DNA of 64,000 nucleotides from Halomonas maura (GTDB lineage: Bacteria; Pseudomonadota; Gammaproteobacteria; Pseudomonadales; Halomonadaceae): positions 1 through 64,000 of the forward strand of contig NZ_JAUFPQ010000013.1 of the NCBI RefSeq assembly GCF_030409305.1, in the 5' to 3' direction. Numbering within the stretch: the stretch's first letter is position 1; each line of letters begins with the position of its first letter. A program made the position numbers and the translations under genes. Below, one piece after another: positions 30,542 to 43,337 of this stretch. The notes under the pieces were generated by a model that had not been told where the DNA came from, ran no database searches, and was given only the letters and a program-made list of their open reading frames with translations.

Positions 30542-30575
30542 GAGGGCCCCGCACGGCGCTGCCGGCGGGGCCCTC
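30542..30575 (-). terminator. GC-rich hairpin after metK
   Basis: An 11-bp inverted repeat (GAGGGCCCCGC at 30542-30552 with GCGGGGCCCTC at 30565-30575) lies 28 bp past the metK stop. A short GTCT follows on the minus strand, so termination is likely but the T-run is weak. Confidence 0.6.
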
Positions 30576-30602
30576 AATCGACGTGCGAGATCACCGACAG
30601 GT

Positions 30603-31823
<1,221 letters not shown>

Positions 31824-32361
31824 GGCGTCCTCGACCCTCTACATGGTGGGATGACGGCGTCTGGGCTCGAAGCCAGGATAACGGTGTGGCGCCGCCGCGG
31901 GACAGCGGCGCATCGCGCCGGAGGCCCGGGCGGACCGGCTGGGGGCGGATTCTACACCCTCGCCGCGGTGCTTCCTAGCAGCCTGCCGGGCTTGACCGAG
32001 CGTCGCGAGGATCACGGCTTTCGAGACAATTTTATCGATCGAACGAGGCGAATAGCGCGCTGTTTAACGAATCCGATCGAATGAAAGTGGCCGACAGCCC
32101 GGGATTCGCCGTCGCTCGGCGTACAGTCCGACGGGCGGCTACCGACGGCGCCACGCCGGACGGCGCGTCCCGCGCGGCTGCTGCCGGGATGCTCGACCAC
32201 CGCACCGTTTGAAGGCCGGGCCCATCTCGGCGACAATAAGCGACCGACTTTGACCGCGCCGCCCGCGTCTCGCGGCGCATCCCAGCCAGAATCCACGTCC
32301 GGCCACCCCCTGGCCCGACCGTGTCATTGCTACTATTGCCGCAGGCGAGGAGCTGACCCCC
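31824..32361. other. Divergent metK/tkt intergenic region, no gene seen
   Basis: These 538 bp carry no convincing gene; a 94-codon minus-strand frame (32012-32296) lacks a ribosome site and family features. A less GC-rich stretch (about 32025-32090) contains two direct copies of GATCGAAYGA (32037-32046, 32075-32084), 38 bp apart. A TACTAT (32331-32336) about 25 bp before the tkt start could be a -10 element. Confidence 0.5.
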
Positions 32362-34365
32362 ATGCCGTCCCGTTTCGAACTGGCCAATGCCATTCGCGCC
32401 CTGTCCATGGATGCCGTCCAGAAGGCCAACTCCGGCCATCCCGGCGCCCCGATGGGCATGGCCGACATCGCCGAGGTACTGTGGAACGACTATCTGCAGC
32501 ACAACCCGGCCGACCCGCACTGGCCCGACCGCGACCGCTTCGTGCTGTCCAACGGCCACGGCTCCATGCTGCTCTACTCGCTGCTGCATCTGTCCGGCTA
32601 CGAACTCGGCCTGGAGGAGCTGCAGAACTTCCGCCAGCTCCATGCCAAGACCGCCGGCCACCCGGAATACGGCTACGCCCCGGGCATCGAGACCACCACC
32701 GGCCCGCTGGGCCAGGGCCTGGCCAACGCCGTGGGCATGGCCATCGCCGAGCGCACCCTGGCCGCCCAGTTCAACCGTGACGGCCATACCATCGTCGACC
32801 ACTACACCTACTGCTTCCTCGGCGACGGCTGCCTGATGGAGGGCATCTCCCACGAGGTGTGCTCGCTGGCCGGCACCCAGGGCCTGGGCAAGCTGATCGC
32901 CTTCTACGACGACAACGGCATCTCCATCGACGGCGAGGTCGAGGGCTGGTTCACCGACGACACCGCCAAGCGCTTCGAGGCCTACGGCTGGCACGTGGTG
33001 CCCGCCGTCGACGGCCACAAGCCCGACGAGGTCAAGGCCGCCATCGAGCTGGCGCGCCACCACGACGACAGGCCCAGCCTGATCATCTGCAAGACCATCA
33101 TCGGCTTCGGCGCGCCCAACAAGCAGGGCAAGGAAGAGTGCCACGGTGCGGCGCTGGGAGAGGACGAGGTCGCCGCGGCCCGCGCGCGGCTCGACTGGCC
33201 CCACGCGCCCTTCCATGTGCCCGAGGAGATCTACCGGGGCTGGGATGCCACCGAGGCCGGCCAGTCCCGCCAAGCCGCCTGGCAGGCGCGCTTCGAGCGC
33301 TACGCCGCGGCCCACCCGGAACTGGCCCGGGAGTTCAGCCGCCGCATCAAGGGCGAGCTGCCGACCGAGCTGAGCAGCGAGGCGCTGATCGAGCAGGCCC
33401 AGGACAAGGGCGAGGCCGTGGCCTCCCGCAAGGCCTCGCTGGGCTGCCTCAACGCCCTGGGTCCGCAGCTGCCCGAGCTGCTCGGCGGCAGCGCCGACCT
33501 GGCGCCGTCCAACCTGACCTTCTGGAAAGGCGCCCAGGCGATCTCCGCCCAGGAGCCGGGCGGCAACTACCTGCACTACGGCGTGCGCGAGTTCGGCATG
33601 GCGGCGATCATCAACGGCATCGCCCTGCATGGCGGCTTCGTGCCCTACGGCGCGACCTTCCTGATCTTCATGGAGTACATGCGCAACGCCGTGCGCATGG
33701 CCGCGCTGATGGGCGTGCGGGCGATCCACGTGTTCACCCACGACTCCATCGGCCTCGGCGAGGACGGCCCCACCCACCAGCCGGTGGAGCAGCTGACCAC
33801 CCTGCGCTCCACGCCGAACCTCTCCACCTGGCGGCCCTGCGACGCCGTGGAGACCGCCGCGGCCTGGGACGCCGCCATCAAGCGCCAGTCCGGCCCGACC
33901 GCCCTGGTGCTGTCCCGCCAGGGGCTGCCCCACCAGGCCCGCGACAAGCAGCAGGTGGCCGAGATCCAGCGCGGCGGCTACGTGCTGAAGGACGGCGCGG
34001 ACACCCCCGAGCTGATCATCATCGCCACCGGCTCCGAGGTCGCCCTGGCCATGGACGCCGCCGCCGAACTCGAGGCCCAGGGCCGGGCGGTGCGGGTGGT
34101 CTCCATGCCGTCCAGCGACGTCTTCGACGCCCAGGACGCCGAGTACCGCCAGCGGGTGCTGCCGGCGGAAGTCGGTAACCGCATCGCCATCGAGGCCGGC
34201 CACCGCGACTTCTGGTACAAGTACGTGGGCCTCGAGGGCCGCATCCTCGGCATGAGCACCTTCGGCGAATCCGCCCCGGCCGGCGACCTGTTCAAGTACT
34301 TCGGCTTCACCGTGGAGAACCTGCTGGCCGAGGCCGAGCAGCTGCTGGAGGATGCCGACGACTGA
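32362..34365 (+). CDS. tkt: Transketolase
   Basis: This 667-residue TPP enzyme transfers C2 units between pentose and hexose phosphates. The TPP-binding motif [13 protein letters not shown]...DDNGISIDG is intact, as are [17 protein letters not shown] (here [12 protein letters not shown]) and [10 protein letters not shown] segments. The ribosome site is GAGGAG 8 nt before the ATG. It produces erythrose-4-phosphate, the substrate of the epd product encoded 2.7 kb downstream. Confidence 0.96.
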   Translation: MPSRFELANAIRALSMDAVQKANSGHPGAPMGMADIAEVLWNDYLQHNPADPHWPDRDRFVLSNGHGSMLLYSLLHLSGYELGLEELQNFRQLHAKTAGHPEYGYAPGIETTTGPLGQGLANAVGMAIAERTLAAQFNRDGHTIVDHYTYCFLGDGCLMEGISHEVCSLAGTQGLGKLIAFYDDNGISIDGEVEGWFTDDTAKRFEAYGWHVVPAVDGHKPDEVKAAIELARHHDDRPSLIICKTIIGFGAPNKQGKEECHGAALGEDEVAAARARLDWPHAPFHVPEEIYRGWDATEAGQSRQAAWQARFERYAAAHPELAREFSRRIKGELPTELSSEALIEQAQDKGEAVASRKASLGCLNALGPQLPELLGGSADLAPSNLTFWKGAQAISAQEPGGNYLHYGVREFGMAAIINGIALHGGFVPYGATFLIFMEYMRNAVRMAALMGVRAIHVFTHDSIGLGEDGPTHQPVEQLTTLRSTPNLSTWRPCDAVETAAAWDAAIKRQSGPTALVLSRQGLPHQARDKQQVAEIQRGGYVLKDGADTPELIIIATGSEVALAMDAAAELEAQGRAVRVVSMPSSDVFDAQDAEYRQRVLPAEVGNRIAIEAGHRDFWYKYVGLEGRILGMSTFGESAPAGDLFKYFGFTVENLLAEAEQLLEDADD

Positions 34366-34387
34366 TCGCGGCGTCACGGCACATGAC

Positions 34388-34417
34388 AAAAGGGCACGGC
34401 GTCGGCCGTGCCCTTTT
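34388..34417 (+). terminator. Rho-independent terminator after tkt
   Basis: A perfect 13-bp inverted repeat (AAAAGGGCACGGC with GCCGTGCCCTTTT) closes a GTCG loop 22 bp past the tkt stop. It has A- and T-runs on both sides and could work in either direction. A second repeat GGTTCGT-TCCCT-ACGAACC lies at 34586-34604, 57 bp past the fbaB stop on the minus strand. Confidence 0.9.
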
Positions 34418-34660
34418 CGTTGGGGCCCGCAATGTCAGGCCCTATCTGATCTGAAAAGTATCGATCTATGTCGCGAGCGAAGAGAGGTTGGCCGACGCCG
34501 GAGCACAGCATCCGGAGTTGACTGGCTGGTCAATGAGGATTGCGACGGTTCGACGCCTCGACACCGCCGGCGGCCAAGAGGGCTAGGTTCGTTCCCTACG
34601 AACCAACGCACTTCCCACCTCCCTGTGGGTCGTCAAGCGCAGCAATAGAGCGACCTTTTC

Positions 34661-35713
34661 TCAGGCGAGGGTGATGGACTCGTCCAGATACACGTCCTGG
34701 ATGGCGTTGAGCAGCTCGACGCCGTCGGCCATGGACTTCTGGAAGGCCTTGCGCCCGGAGATCAGCCCCATGCCGCCGGCGCGCTTGTTGATCACCGCGG
34801 TGCGCACCGCCTGGCCCAGGTCGCTGGCCCCGCCCGAGGCGCCGCCGGAGTTGATCAGCCCGGCGCGGCCCATGTAGCTGCTCGCCACCTGGTAGCGCGC
34901 CAGGTCGATGGGATGGGACGAGGTCAGCTCGTCGTAGACCCTGTCATGGGTGTGGCCGAAGCCGATGTCCCGGTAGCCGGCGTTGGTCTCGGCCATCTTC
35001 TGCTTGACGATGTCGGCCTTGAGGGTCGCCGCCAGGTGGATGGCCTGGCCGGTGAGGTCGGCGGCGGTGTGGTAGTCGCGGCCCTCGCGCTTGAACTCGG
35101 GGTTGCGCAGGTATGCCCAGAGCACCGTGACCATGCCCAGCTGGTGGGCGCGCTCGAAGGCCTCGCTGATCTCGGTGATCTGGCGGCGGCTCTCCGGCGA
35201 GCCGAAGTAGATGGTGGCCCCCACCGCCACGCAGCCCATCTCGAAGGCCTGCTCGACCTGGGCGAACAGCGTCTGGTCGTAGGCCGCCGGATAGGTCAGC
35301 GTCTCGTTGTGGTTGAGCTTGAGCAGCATGGGGATCTTGTGGGCATACTGCCGAGCCACCGAGGCCAGGCCGCCCAGGGTCGAGGCCACGGCGTTGCAGC
35401 CGCCCTCGATGGCCAGCTCGACGATGTTGGCCGGATCGAAGTAGATCGGATTGGGCGCGAAGGACGCCCCGGCGGAGTGCTCGATGCCCTGGTCCACCGG
35501 GAGGATGCTGAGGTAACCGGTGCCGCCCAGCCGGCCGTGGTCGAACAGGGCCTGCATGTTGCGCAGCACATGGGGCTGACGGTCGCTGTGGGCCATCACC
35601 CGGTCGATGTAGTCCGGGCCCGGCGCGTGGATCGACGCGGCCGGAATGCCCCGGCACTCGTGGGTCAGCAGGCTTTCCGTCTCGTTGCCGAGCAGCTGCG
35701 CTATATCGGTCAT
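34661..35713 (-). CDS. fbaB: Class I fructose-bisphosphate aldolase (FbaB/DhnA type)
   Basis: This 350-residue protein is of the DhnA/FbaB group of Schiff-base aldolases, cleaving fructose-1,6-bisphosphate without metal. Family regions include [27 protein letters not shown], and the phosphate-binding [14 protein letters not shown] class II aldolase is encoded at 39358, so this organism has both types. The gene is convergent with tkt and on its own; regulation cannot be read. Confidence 0.9.
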   Translation of the reverse strand: MTDIAQLLGNETESLLTHECRGIPAASIHAPGPDYIDRVMAHSDRQPHVLRNMQALFDHGRLGGTGYLSILPVDQGIEHSAGASFAPNPIYFDPANIVELAIEGGCNAVASTLGGLASVARQYAHKIPMLLKLNHNETLTYPAAYDQTLFAQVEQAFEMGCVAVGATIYFGSPESRRQITEISEAFERAHQLGMVTVLWAYLRNPEFKREGRDYHTAADLTGQAIHLAATLKADIVKQKMAETNAGYRDIGFGHTHDRVYDELTSSHPIDLARYQVASSYMGRAGLINSGGASGGASDLGQAVRTAVINKRAGGMGLISGRKAFQKSMADGVELLNAIQDVYLDESITLA

Positions 35714-35934
35714 CGCTCCCTCTCTCCTTGATGGTTGACTGGCGGGTGATCGATGCTACCCCTCTAGCCTAGAGCAAGCGGCGGCCGCCGACAGCCCTTC
35801 GGCAGGGCAAAATCGCCGCGGGCTGGCCCGAGCCGAATCAGACTTGTCGTCGCGATCTCCCGCCACCGGGCCGGAACCGCGCGAGGGGCACACGGCGCGG
35901 TCCCGGCCCGGCAAAGGGCGATGCCCCCGAGAAA

Positions 35935-35954
35935 CGCCCCCGGAGACGGGGGCG
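35935..35954 (-). terminator. Terminator-like hairpin after the hsp20 pair
   Basis: A perfect 8-bp inverted repeat CGCCCCCG-GAGA-CGGGGGCG lies 14 bp past the stop of the second hsp20 gene, followed on the minus strand by GTTTC. Confidence 0.65.
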
Positions 35955-35968
35955 GGAAAGGTGCCGGC

Positions 35969-36361
35969 TCAGGCCGTCTTGATATCGATGCGCCGCCGGC
36001 GGTGGGTCTCCTTCTTGGGCAGCACCAGCCGCAGCACGCCGTTGTCGATGTGCGCCTGGATAGCGTCCACCTCGATCTCGTGGCTCAGGGTGAAGCGCCG
36101 CGCGAAGCGCTGGGCGCGCACCTCGGCGTAGAGGGGCGTGAGCCCCTCGGGCATCGCCAGGGCCACCTCGCCCTCGAGGGTCAGCACGTTGTCGTTGACC
36201 TCGAGGGTCAGGGTGTCGCGCTGCACGCCGGGCATGTCGGCGACCAGGTGCAGGGCATTGTCCTCCTCGAAGATGTCCACCGCGGGCAGCATCGCCTCAC
36301 GGTGGCGCTCGCGCTGCTCGGCGACCTCGCGGGAGGCCGCTTGCTTGGCTACCTCTTTCAT
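35969..36361 (-). CDS. Small heat-shock protein (Hsp20/alpha-crystallin)
   Basis: This 130-residue chaperone has an alpha-crystallin domain (about 25-118): ADMPGVQRDTLTLEVNDNVLTLEGE and the C-terminal NGVLRLVLPK. The C-terminus RRRRIDIKTA holds an I-x-I anchor (IDI). The start has AGGAGG 8 nt upstream. It follows a second hsp20 gene by 37 bp; the two probably form a heat-inducible operon and co-assemble. Confidence 0.9.
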   Translation of the reverse strand: MKEVAKQAASREVAEQRERHREAMLPAVDIFEEDNALHLVADMPGVQRDTLTLEVNDNVLTLEGEVALAMPEGLTPLYAEVRAQRFARRFTLSHEIEVDAIQAHIDNGVLRLVLPKKETHRRRRIDIKTA

Positions 36362-36398
36362 GACGACTCACCTCCTGTCAGGGATGCGACGCCGGGCG

Positions 36399-36860
36399 TC
36401 ACGACGCCTGGATGTCGATGCGGCGCGGCTTGAGCTCCTCGCGCTTGGGCAGCACCACCTCGCAGATGCCGTCGTGGAAGCGCGCCTCGGCGCGGTCGGG
36501 GTCGAGGCCCTCCGGCAGGGCCAGGGAACGGCTGAACGCGCCCTGCGGTCGCTCGCGGCGAAAGTGGCTGCGCTGGCTCGATGCCTCATCCTCGGCCGGC
36601 GTCTCGCGGCGTTCGCCGCTGACGGTCAGCACATTGTCCTGCAGGCTGATGTCCAGCGCCTCGGGCGTCAGCCCGGGGGCGAACACATAGACCCGCACCG
36701 CGTCGTCGGTGCGTCCCACGTTGATCATCGGGAAGCTGCCCCGGGGCACCGAACGGATATCGGCGACGCCGGGCTCGGGCCACATCTCGTCGAACAAGCG
36801 CCGGAACCAGTCCGTGCCGGGCGCCCAATCGGTATCGAACCGCCTGAGATCTCCGAACAT
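36399..36860 (-). CDS. Small heat-shock protein (Hsp20/alpha-crystallin)
   Basis: This 153-residue protein has an alpha-crystallin domain at about 43-145 (VYVFAPGLTPEALDISLQDNVLTVSGER; DGICEVVLPK) and an IDI motif at the C-terminus (RRIDIQAS). The start at 36860 (MFGDLRRFD) is preferred because AGGAGG lies 7 nt upstream. A sigma-32-like promoter lies about 75-100 bp upstream (36931-36958). It is the first gene of the hsp20 pair and divergent from epd. Confidence 0.9.
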   Translation of the reverse strand: MFGDLRRFDTDWAPGTDWFRRLFDEMWPEPGVADIRSVPRGSFPMINVGRTDDAVRVYVFAPGLTPEALDISLQDNVLTVSGERRETPAEDEASSQRSHFRRERPQGAFSRSLALPEGLDPDRAEARFHDGICEVVLPKREELKPRRIDIQAS

Positions 36861-36930
36861 CTCGAACACCTCCTGATCACCTGCTGTGGATGATGTCGCG
36901 AGGGCGTGAACCACCGCCCTTCACTAGCAG

Positions 36931-36958
36931 AGATAGGTGCGCGCGGGCGGTTTTCAAG
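36931..36958 (-). promoter_or_regulatory. Sigma-32-like heat-shock promoter
   Basis: Read on the minus strand: CTTGAAA (36958-36952) as -35, a spacer of about 14 bp, and a CCTATCT element (36937-36931) resembling the CCCATnT -10. It fits the downstream small heat-shock genes. The C-rich -10 is imperfect, so this is a prediction. Confidence 0.6.
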
Positions 36959-37043
36959 GGGCCGGGGCGGCCGCGACGACGGCCGCGAATTGCGGTAGAA
37001 TCGGCGGTTTGTGTGCCACGCTTCAGGAGTCCCCGGCAACGTC

Positions 37044-38078
37044 ATGGCCCTCCGCATCGCCATCAACGGTTACGGCCGCATCGGCCAGTGCGTGCTGCGT
37101 GCGCTCGTCGAGCGCGACGAGCCGGAACTCGAGGTGGTGGCCATCAACGAGCTGTCGGGACTGGACACCATCGCCTACCTGACCCGCTACGACACCACCC
37201 ATGGCCGCTTCCCCGGCCACGTCGAGGTGGACGGCGAGCACCTGGTGATCGACGGTCGGGCCATCCGCGTGCTCAGCGAAGCCGATCCCGAGCGACTGCC
37301 CTGGGCCGCGCTCGGCATCGACCTGGTGCTGGAGTGCTCCGGCAGCTTCAAGGATCGCGCCACCGCCGAGCGCCACCTGGCCGCCGGCGCCGGCCGCCTG
37401 CTGTTCTCCCAGCCGGCCGAGAGCGACGTCGACGCCACCATCGTCACCGGCATCAACGACGCCGACCTGGCCCCGGGCTGCCGCATCGTCTCCGCGGCCT
37501 CCTGCACCACCAACTGCCTGGTGCCGGTGCTCACCGTGCTCGACGAGGTGCTGGGCATCGAGCATGGGGTGACCACCACCATCCATTCGGCGATGAACGA
37601 CCAGCCGGTGATCGACTCCTATCACCAGACCGACCTGCGCCTGACCCGCTCCGCCATGCACTCCATCGTGCCGGTGGATACCGGCCTGGCGCGAGGCATC
37701 GACCGCCTGATGCCGCACCTCCACGGGCGCTTCGAGTGCCTGCACGTGCGGGTACCGACCATCAACGTCTCGGCCATGGACCTGTCGCTGTGCGTGCGTA
37801 CCGAGACCTCGGCCGAGGCGGTCAATGCCCTGCTGCGCGAGGCCACCCGGAACCGGCTGGCCGGCCTGCTGGGCTTCACCGAGGAGCCCATGGCCTCGGT
37901 CGACTTCAACCACGATCCGCGCTCCGGTATCGTGGACGCCACCCAGACGCGGGTGGCCGGCGGCCGACTGATCAAGCTGATGTGCTGGTTCGACAACGAA
38001 TGGGGCTTCGCCAACCGCATGCTCGATGTCGCCGACCGCATCGCCAGGCTGGGCCCGGTGCCCCCCGCCGACTCGTGA
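37044..38078 (+). CDS. epd: Erythrose-4-phosphate dehydrogenase
   Basis: This 344-residue GAPDH-like enzyme has NAD-binding NGYGRIGQ and the catalytic Cys in SAASCTTNC. The stretch [19 protein letters not shown] and the neighbourhood tkt ... epd-pgk-fba identify it as Epd rather than GapA. It oxidises E4P to 4-phosphoerythronate for pyridoxal phosphate synthesis. The ATG at 37044 has its AGGAG unusually far away (14 nt) with no better in-frame start. A TAGAAT -10-like element is at 36996-37001. pgk starts 37 bp after its stop. Confidence 0.88.
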   Translation: MALRIAINGYGRIGQCVLRALVERDEPELEVVAINELSGLDTIAYLTRYDTTHGRFPGHVEVDGEHLVIDGRAIRVLSEADPERLPWAALGIDLVLECSGSFKDRATAERHLAAGAGRLLFSQPAESDVDATIVTGINDADLAPGCRIVSAASCTTNCLVPVLTVLDEVLGIEHGVTTTIHSAMNDQPVIDSYHQTDLRLTRSAMHSIVPVDTGLARGIDRLMPHLHGRFECLHVRVPTINVSAMDLSLCVRTETSAEAVNALLREATRNRLAGLLGFTEEPMASVDFNHDPRSGIVDATQTRVAGGRLIKLMCWFDNEWGFANRMLDVADRIARLGPVPPADS

Positions 38079-38115
38079 CTTCCCTTCGGTTTTCCCAGAC
38101 GAGGAACCTGCTTCC

Positions 38116-39279
38116 ATGAACGTGCGCAAGATGACCGACCTCGACCTCCGCGGCAAGCGGGTGCTGATCCGCGAGGACCTCAACGTGCCCGTCAAGCACG
38201 GCCGGGTGACCAGCGACGCCCGCCTGCGGGCCTGTCTGCCGACCATCAACGCCGCCCTGGAGGCCGGCGCCGAGGTGCTGCTGATGAGCCACCTGGGTCG
38301 CCCCACCGAGGGAGAGCCGGCCGAGGAATTCTCGCTGGCCCCGGTGGCCGACCACCTGGGCGGCCTGCTCGAGCGCCGGGTGCGGCTGGTCAAGGACTAC
38401 CTGGGCCAGGAGCTGGCCCTCGAGGACGGCGAGGTCGCCCTGCTCGAGAACGTGCGCTTCAACGCCGGCGAGAAGAAGGACGACGAGACCCTGGCCCGGC
38501 AGTACGCCGCGTTGTGCGACGTCTTCGTGATGGACGCCTTCGGCACCGCCCACCGCGCCCAGGCCTCCACCCACGGCGTGGCGCGCTTCGCCCCCGCCGC
38601 CTGTGCCGGTCCGCTGCTCGCCCGCGAGCTCGAGGCGCTGGAGAAGGCACTGGCCACGCCCAAGCGGCCGATGACCGCCATCGTCGGCGGCTCCAAGGTC
38701 TCCACCAAGCTCGAGGTGCTCACCGCGCTGTCCGAGAAGTGTGACCGGCTGATCGTCGGCGGCGGTATCGCCAACACCTTCATCGCCGCGGCGGGCTACA
38801 ACGTCGGCAAGTCGCTGCACGAGGCCGACCTGATCGACCAGGCCAAGGCACTGATGGCCAAGGTCGAGATTCCGCTGCCCAGCGACGTGGTGGTGGCCAC
38901 CGAGTTCTCCGAGAACGCCACCGCCGTGACCAAGCCCGTCGACCAGGTGCAGGATGACGAGATGATCCTCGACATCGGCCCCGAGACCGCCGGGCGCCTG
39001 GCCGAGCAGCTCAAGGCCGCCGGCACCATCCTGTGGAACGGCCCGGTGGGCGTGTTCGAGATCGACCAGTTCGGCAAGGGCACCGAGGCGCTGTCGCTGG
39101 CCATCGCCGAGAGCGACGGCTTCTCCATCGCCGGCGGCGGCGACACCCTGGCGGCCATCGACAAGTACGGCATCGCCGACCGGGTCTCCTACATCTCCAC
39201 CGGTGGCGGCGCCTTCCTCGAGTACGTGGAAGGCAAGACCCTGCCGGCCGTGGCGGCCCTGGAAGCGGCGGCCCGCTAA
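38116..39279 (+). CDS. pgk: Phosphoglycerate kinase
   Basis: This 387-residue monomeric kinase has the two-domain layout. It has the N-terminal REDLNVPVK substrate block, [28 protein letters not shown], and the C-terminal nucleotide site GPVGVFE and STGGGAFLE. It lies between epd and fba, as in most gammaproteobacteria. The start at 38116 follows GAGGAACCTGCTTCC, giving a long but acceptable spacing. Confidence 0.96.
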   Translation: MNVRKMTDLDLRGKRVLIREDLNVPVKHGRVTSDARLRACLPTINAALEAGAEVLLMSHLGRPTEGEPAEEFSLAPVADHLGGLLERRVRLVKDYLGQELALEDGEVALLENVRFNAGEKKDDETLARQYAALCDVFVMDAFGTAHRAQASTHGVARFAPAACAGPLLARELEALEKALATPKRPMTAIVGGSKVSTKLEVLTALSEKCDRLIVGGGIANTFIAAAGYNVGKSLHEADLIDQAKALMAKVEIPLPSDVVVATEFSENATAVTKPVDQVQDDEMILDIGPETAGRLAEQLKAAGTILWNGPVGVFEIDQFGKGTEALSLAIAESDGFSIAGGGDTLAAIDKYGIADRVSYISTGGGAFLEYVEGKTLPAVAALEAAAR

Positions 39280-39306
39280 CCCCCCTTTTCCCTACCCAAC
39301 GAGACA

Positions 39307-39333
39307 GGACGCGGCGGCGTACCCGCCGCGTCC
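39307..39333 (+). other. Intercistronic hairpin between pgk and fba
   Basis: A perfect 11-bp inverted repeat (GGACGCGGCGG, loop CGTAC, CCGCCGCGTCC) lies in the 78-bp pgk-fba gap with no T-run. It probably stabilises or processes the shared transcript rather than ending it. Confidence 0.55.
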
Positions 39334-39357
39334 CTCCACGCACGACAAGGTGACTTC

Positions 39358-40422
39358 ATGGCACTGATCAGCATGCGCCAACTGCTGGACCACGCCGCCG
39401 AGCACGGCTACGGCGTCCCGGCCTTCAACGTCAACAACCTCGAGCAGATGCGCGCCATCATGGAAGCCGCCGACGAGACCGACTCCCCGGTGATCGTCCA
39501 GGCCTCCGCCGGGGCCCGCAAGTATGCCGGCGCGCCCTTCCTGCGCCACCTGATCCTGGCCGCCGTCGAGGAGTTCCCGCACATCCCGGTGGTCATGCAC
39601 CAGGACCACGGCACCAGCCCCGCGGTGTGCCAGCGCTCCATCCAGCTGGGCTTCTCCTCGGTGATGATGGACGGCTCGCTCATGGCAGACGGCAAGACCC
39701 CCGCCGATTATGACTACAACGTCGACGTCACCCGGCGCACCGTCGAGATGGCCCATGCCTGCGGCGTCTCCGTCGAGGGTGAGCTGGGCTGCCTGGGCAG
39801 CCTGGAGACCGGCATGGCCGGCGAGGAAGACGGCGTGGGCGCCGAGGGCAAGCTCGACCACGACCAGCTGCTGACCGACCCGGAAGAGGCCGCCGACTTC
39901 GTCAAGGCCACCGGCGTGGACGCCCTGGCCATCGCCATCGGCACCAGCCACGGCGCCTACAAGTTCACCCAGCCGCCCACCGGCGACACCCTCTCCATCC
40001 AGCGCATCAAGGAGATCCACGAGCGCATCCCGGAGACCCACCTGGTGATGCACGGCTCCTCCTCGGTGCCCCAGGAGTGGCTGGAGATCATCAACGAGTT
40101 CGGCGGCGCCATCCCCGAGACCTACGGCGTGCCGGTCGAGGAGATCGTCGAGGGCATCAGGCACGGCGTGCGCAAGGTCAACATCGACACCGACCTGCGC
40201 CTGGCCTCCACCGGCGCGGTGCGTCGCTTCCTGGCCCAGAACCCGGCCGAGTTCGACCCGCGCAAGTTCCTCAAGGTCAGCACCGCGGCCATGAAGGAGG
40301 TCTGCAAGGCCCGCTACGAGGCCTTCGGCACCGCCGGCCAGGCCAGCAAGATCAAGCCGCTCAACCTCGAGGAGATGTTCCTGCGCTACGAGCGCGGCGA
40401 ACTGGACCCGCGCGTCAAGTAA
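39358..40422 (+). CDS. fba: Class II fructose-bisphosphate aldolase
   Basis: This 354-residue zinc aldolase is of the Calvin-type (class IIB) subgroup. Metal-binding and active-site blocks are seen: [42 protein letters not shown] and [13 protein letters not shown]. It is the last gene of epd-pgk-fba, with AAGGTG 7 nt before the ATG. A hairpin at 40433-40458 follows the stop. Confidence 0.95.
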   Translation: MALISMRQLLDHAAEHGYGVPAFNVNNLEQMRAIMEAADETDSPVIVQASAGARKYAGAPFLRHLILAAVEEFPHIPVVMHQDHGTSPAVCQRSIQLGFSSVMMDGSLMADGKTPADYDYNVDVTRRTVEMAHACGVSVEGELGCLGSLETGMAGEEDGVGAEGKLDHDQLLTDPEEAADFVKATGVDALAIAIGTSHGAYKFTQPPTGDTLSIQRIKEIHERIPETHLVMHGSSSVPQEWLEIINEFGGAIPETYGVPVEEIVEGIRHGVRKVNIDTDLRLASTGAVRRFLAQNPAEFDPRKFLKVSTAAMKEVCKARYEAFGTAGQASKIKPLNLEEMFLRYERGELDPRVK

Positions 40423-40432
40423 GCGCCCCGCC

Positions 40433-40458
40433 GCCCACCGGCCGCCATGCCGGTGGGC
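40433..40458 (+). terminator. Hairpin after fba
   Basis: A perfect 10-bp inverted repeat GCCCACCGGC / GCCGGTGGGC with a 6-nt loop starts 11 bp after the fba stop. No T-run is present; it lies only 18 bp before the next small gene, so it may attenuate read-through. Confidence 0.55.
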
Positions 40459-40475
40459 GTCATGCGAGCCCCGCC

Positions 40476-40784
40476 ATGCACAACCTCTGGATCCCCGTCG
40501 TCGCCATCCTCGCCGCCGCCGGCCTGATCGTCGGCGCCCAGGTGGTCTCCGAGACCCGGCGCGACGCGCAGGTCGCCGCGCGCATCGCCGAGCGCCTCGA
40601 CACCACCGAACGCGTCGACCTCTCGCACCTCATCGAGGTCAACAAGGGCTACGGCCTGTGCGGCGACTACGCGTTGCCCGATGGCCCCGCCGCCCGCTTC
40701 TACTACCACACCGTCACCGAGCGCCTGGCGCTGGATGACGCCGCGCCCCTCTACCGCGACAACTGCGCCCGCGTCGCTCGCTGA
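40476..40784 (+). CDS. Small membrane-anchored protein of unknown function
   Basis: This 102-residue protein has a single N-terminal hydrophobic helix (about residues 5-22, IPVVAILAAAGLIVGAQVV). The remainder is a polar, probably periplasmic domain with two cysteines (GLCGDY and DNCARVAR) that could form a disulfide, and a YYHTVTERLALDD stretch. I do not recognise a family. It follows fba closely and may depend on its promoter. Confidence 0.6.
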   Translation: MHNLWIPVVAILAAAGLIVGAQVVSETRRDAQVAARIAERLDTTERVDLSHLIEVNKGYGLCGDYALPDGPAARFYYHTVTERLALDDAAPLYRDNCARVAR

Positions 40785-40841
40785 GACGCCGCCTCGGAGC
40801 GGGCAGCCACCCCGTCGCTTCCCGCCACCGAACGGCGCGCC

Positions 40842-41654
40842 TCAGAAACGGGCCCGGAAGTGCCACTCGTCGGCACCGACGTCGTTGCGGATCGCCGCGA
40901 CGATCCCGGGGTCGAGGGCCGGGTCGTCCCGGGCATACAGGCCACAGCGGGCCAGCGCCCGACGCGGGCTGACCGGCTCGCTCAGCCGCTCGTAGACCAC
41001 CCGCACGCAGCAAGGCATGCGCTCGCTGCTGTCGGCCACGCCCAGCTTGAGGCCGGTGAGCCGCGACACGTGGCTCTTGAAGCTGGGAAACAGGATGGTC
41101 TGGGTGATCTCGTGGCCGTTGAGCGACTCGTGGTCGATCAGGAACAGGCGGTCGGTGAGCAACAGCGCCATCCCGCGGTAGCGGTTGTGGCAGGGCCGGT
41201 TGTCGGAGGGCGAGCGCATGCGCTCGGTGCGCTGGTAGAGCACGCGATCGCCATGGCGCTCGAGACACACCAGGGTGCACAGCACGCTGCCGGGCCGGGA
41301 CATCGACAGGTAGTACTCGTAGTAGCAGCCGAGGTAGCGCGCCATGCCGGGCGTGCCCTGGGCGAGCAGGCCGTCGGGAATCCCCGCTGAGGGCGAGTCG
41401 GCGGCCGGCGCCTCGCCGCCCCGGGGCTTCAGTCGCACCAGCGGCTGGAAGTCCGCATGGGGCAGCAGGATCTCGTGGACCTCGACCCCGAAGAAGTCGC
41501 AGATCCGGCGCATGGTGTGGTCGGCGGGCTTGTAGCGCCCACTGAGATAGCGGTTGAACTGCGCCCGGTTGATATCGAGCCGGCGACACACCTCGGCGAT
41601 GGAGCGGTAGTAGCTGCACAGCAGCCGCAGGTTGGCCGCGAAGTCGTCATGCAT
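40842..41654 (-). CDS. HTH (XRE-type) regulator divergent from the amino-acid symporter
   Basis: This 270-residue protein has an N-terminal helix-turn-helix (about 8-60: SIAEVCRRLDINRAQFNRYLSG and RRICDFFGV) and a C-terminal domain of about 190 residues with no motif I recognise (several aromatic and Cys residues, YLGCYYEYYLSM). The start at 41654 has AGAGGAT 6 nt upstream; the longer frame would run through the operator region. It is divergent from the AGCS symporter gene, which it probably regulates through the repeats at 41681-41723. Confidence 0.7.
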   Translation of the reverse strand: MHDDFAANLRLLCSYYRSIAEVCRRLDINRAQFNRYLSGRYKPADHTMRRICDFFGVEVHEILLPHADFQPLVRLKPRGGEAPAADSPSAGIPDGLLAQGTPGMARYLGCYYEYYLSMSRPGSVLCTLVCLERHGDRVLYQRTERMRSPSDNRPCHNRYRGMALLLTDRLFLIDHESLNGHEITQTILFPSFKSHVSRLTGLKLGVADSSERMPCCVRVVYERLSEPVSPRRALARCGLYARDDPALDPGIVAAIRNDVGADEWHFRARF

Positions 41655-41680
41655 GTCGGATCCTCTGCCCCGCGCCTGGA

Positions 41681-41723
41681 CTGGCGCAGTCTGGCGCACT
41701 TGGTGCGCTGGATAGTGCGCCAG
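41681..41723. promoter_or_regulatory. Cluster of GGCGCA/TGCGCC half-sites between regulator and symporter
   Basis: CTGGCGCAC (41691-41699) and GTGCGCCAG (41715-41723) form a perfect 9-bp inverted repeat. A further CTGGCGCAG copy (41681) and an overlapping TGGTGCGC lie beside it. The four half-sites lie 27-70 bp upstream of the HTH regulator start and about 100-145 bp upstream of the symporter start. A regulator-binding region is inferred. Confidence 0.6.
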
Positions 41724-41824
41724 GCTGCAACAGGGCGTCAAATTCCATCCCGCTCGCGGAGTGCTTAAATCGGGCCCACGACTCGTAAGTGCCATCCACA
41801 ACAACACAAGAGTGGAGACAATTG

Positions 41825-43297
<1,473 letters not shown>

Positions 43298-43337
43298 TGC
43301 CCCGCGGCACCCGCCTGCCGGCCCCCCGGCAGGCCAG

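Noticed and set aside
32012..32296. 94-codon minus-strand frame between metK and tkt
   Set aside because: No ribosome site, no family similarity, Arg/Ser-rich composition typical of antisense or intergenic frames.
34352..34648. 98-codon plus-strand frame after tkt
   Set aside because: It runs through the tkt stop and the tkt terminator hairpin, so it is not plausible as a gene.
41692..41707. Sigma-54-like TGGCGCA-N4-GTGCG before the AGCS symporter
   Set aside because: GG and GC are 12 bp apart but the TTGC block is not matched and the sequence lies entirely inside the inverted-repeat operator cluster.
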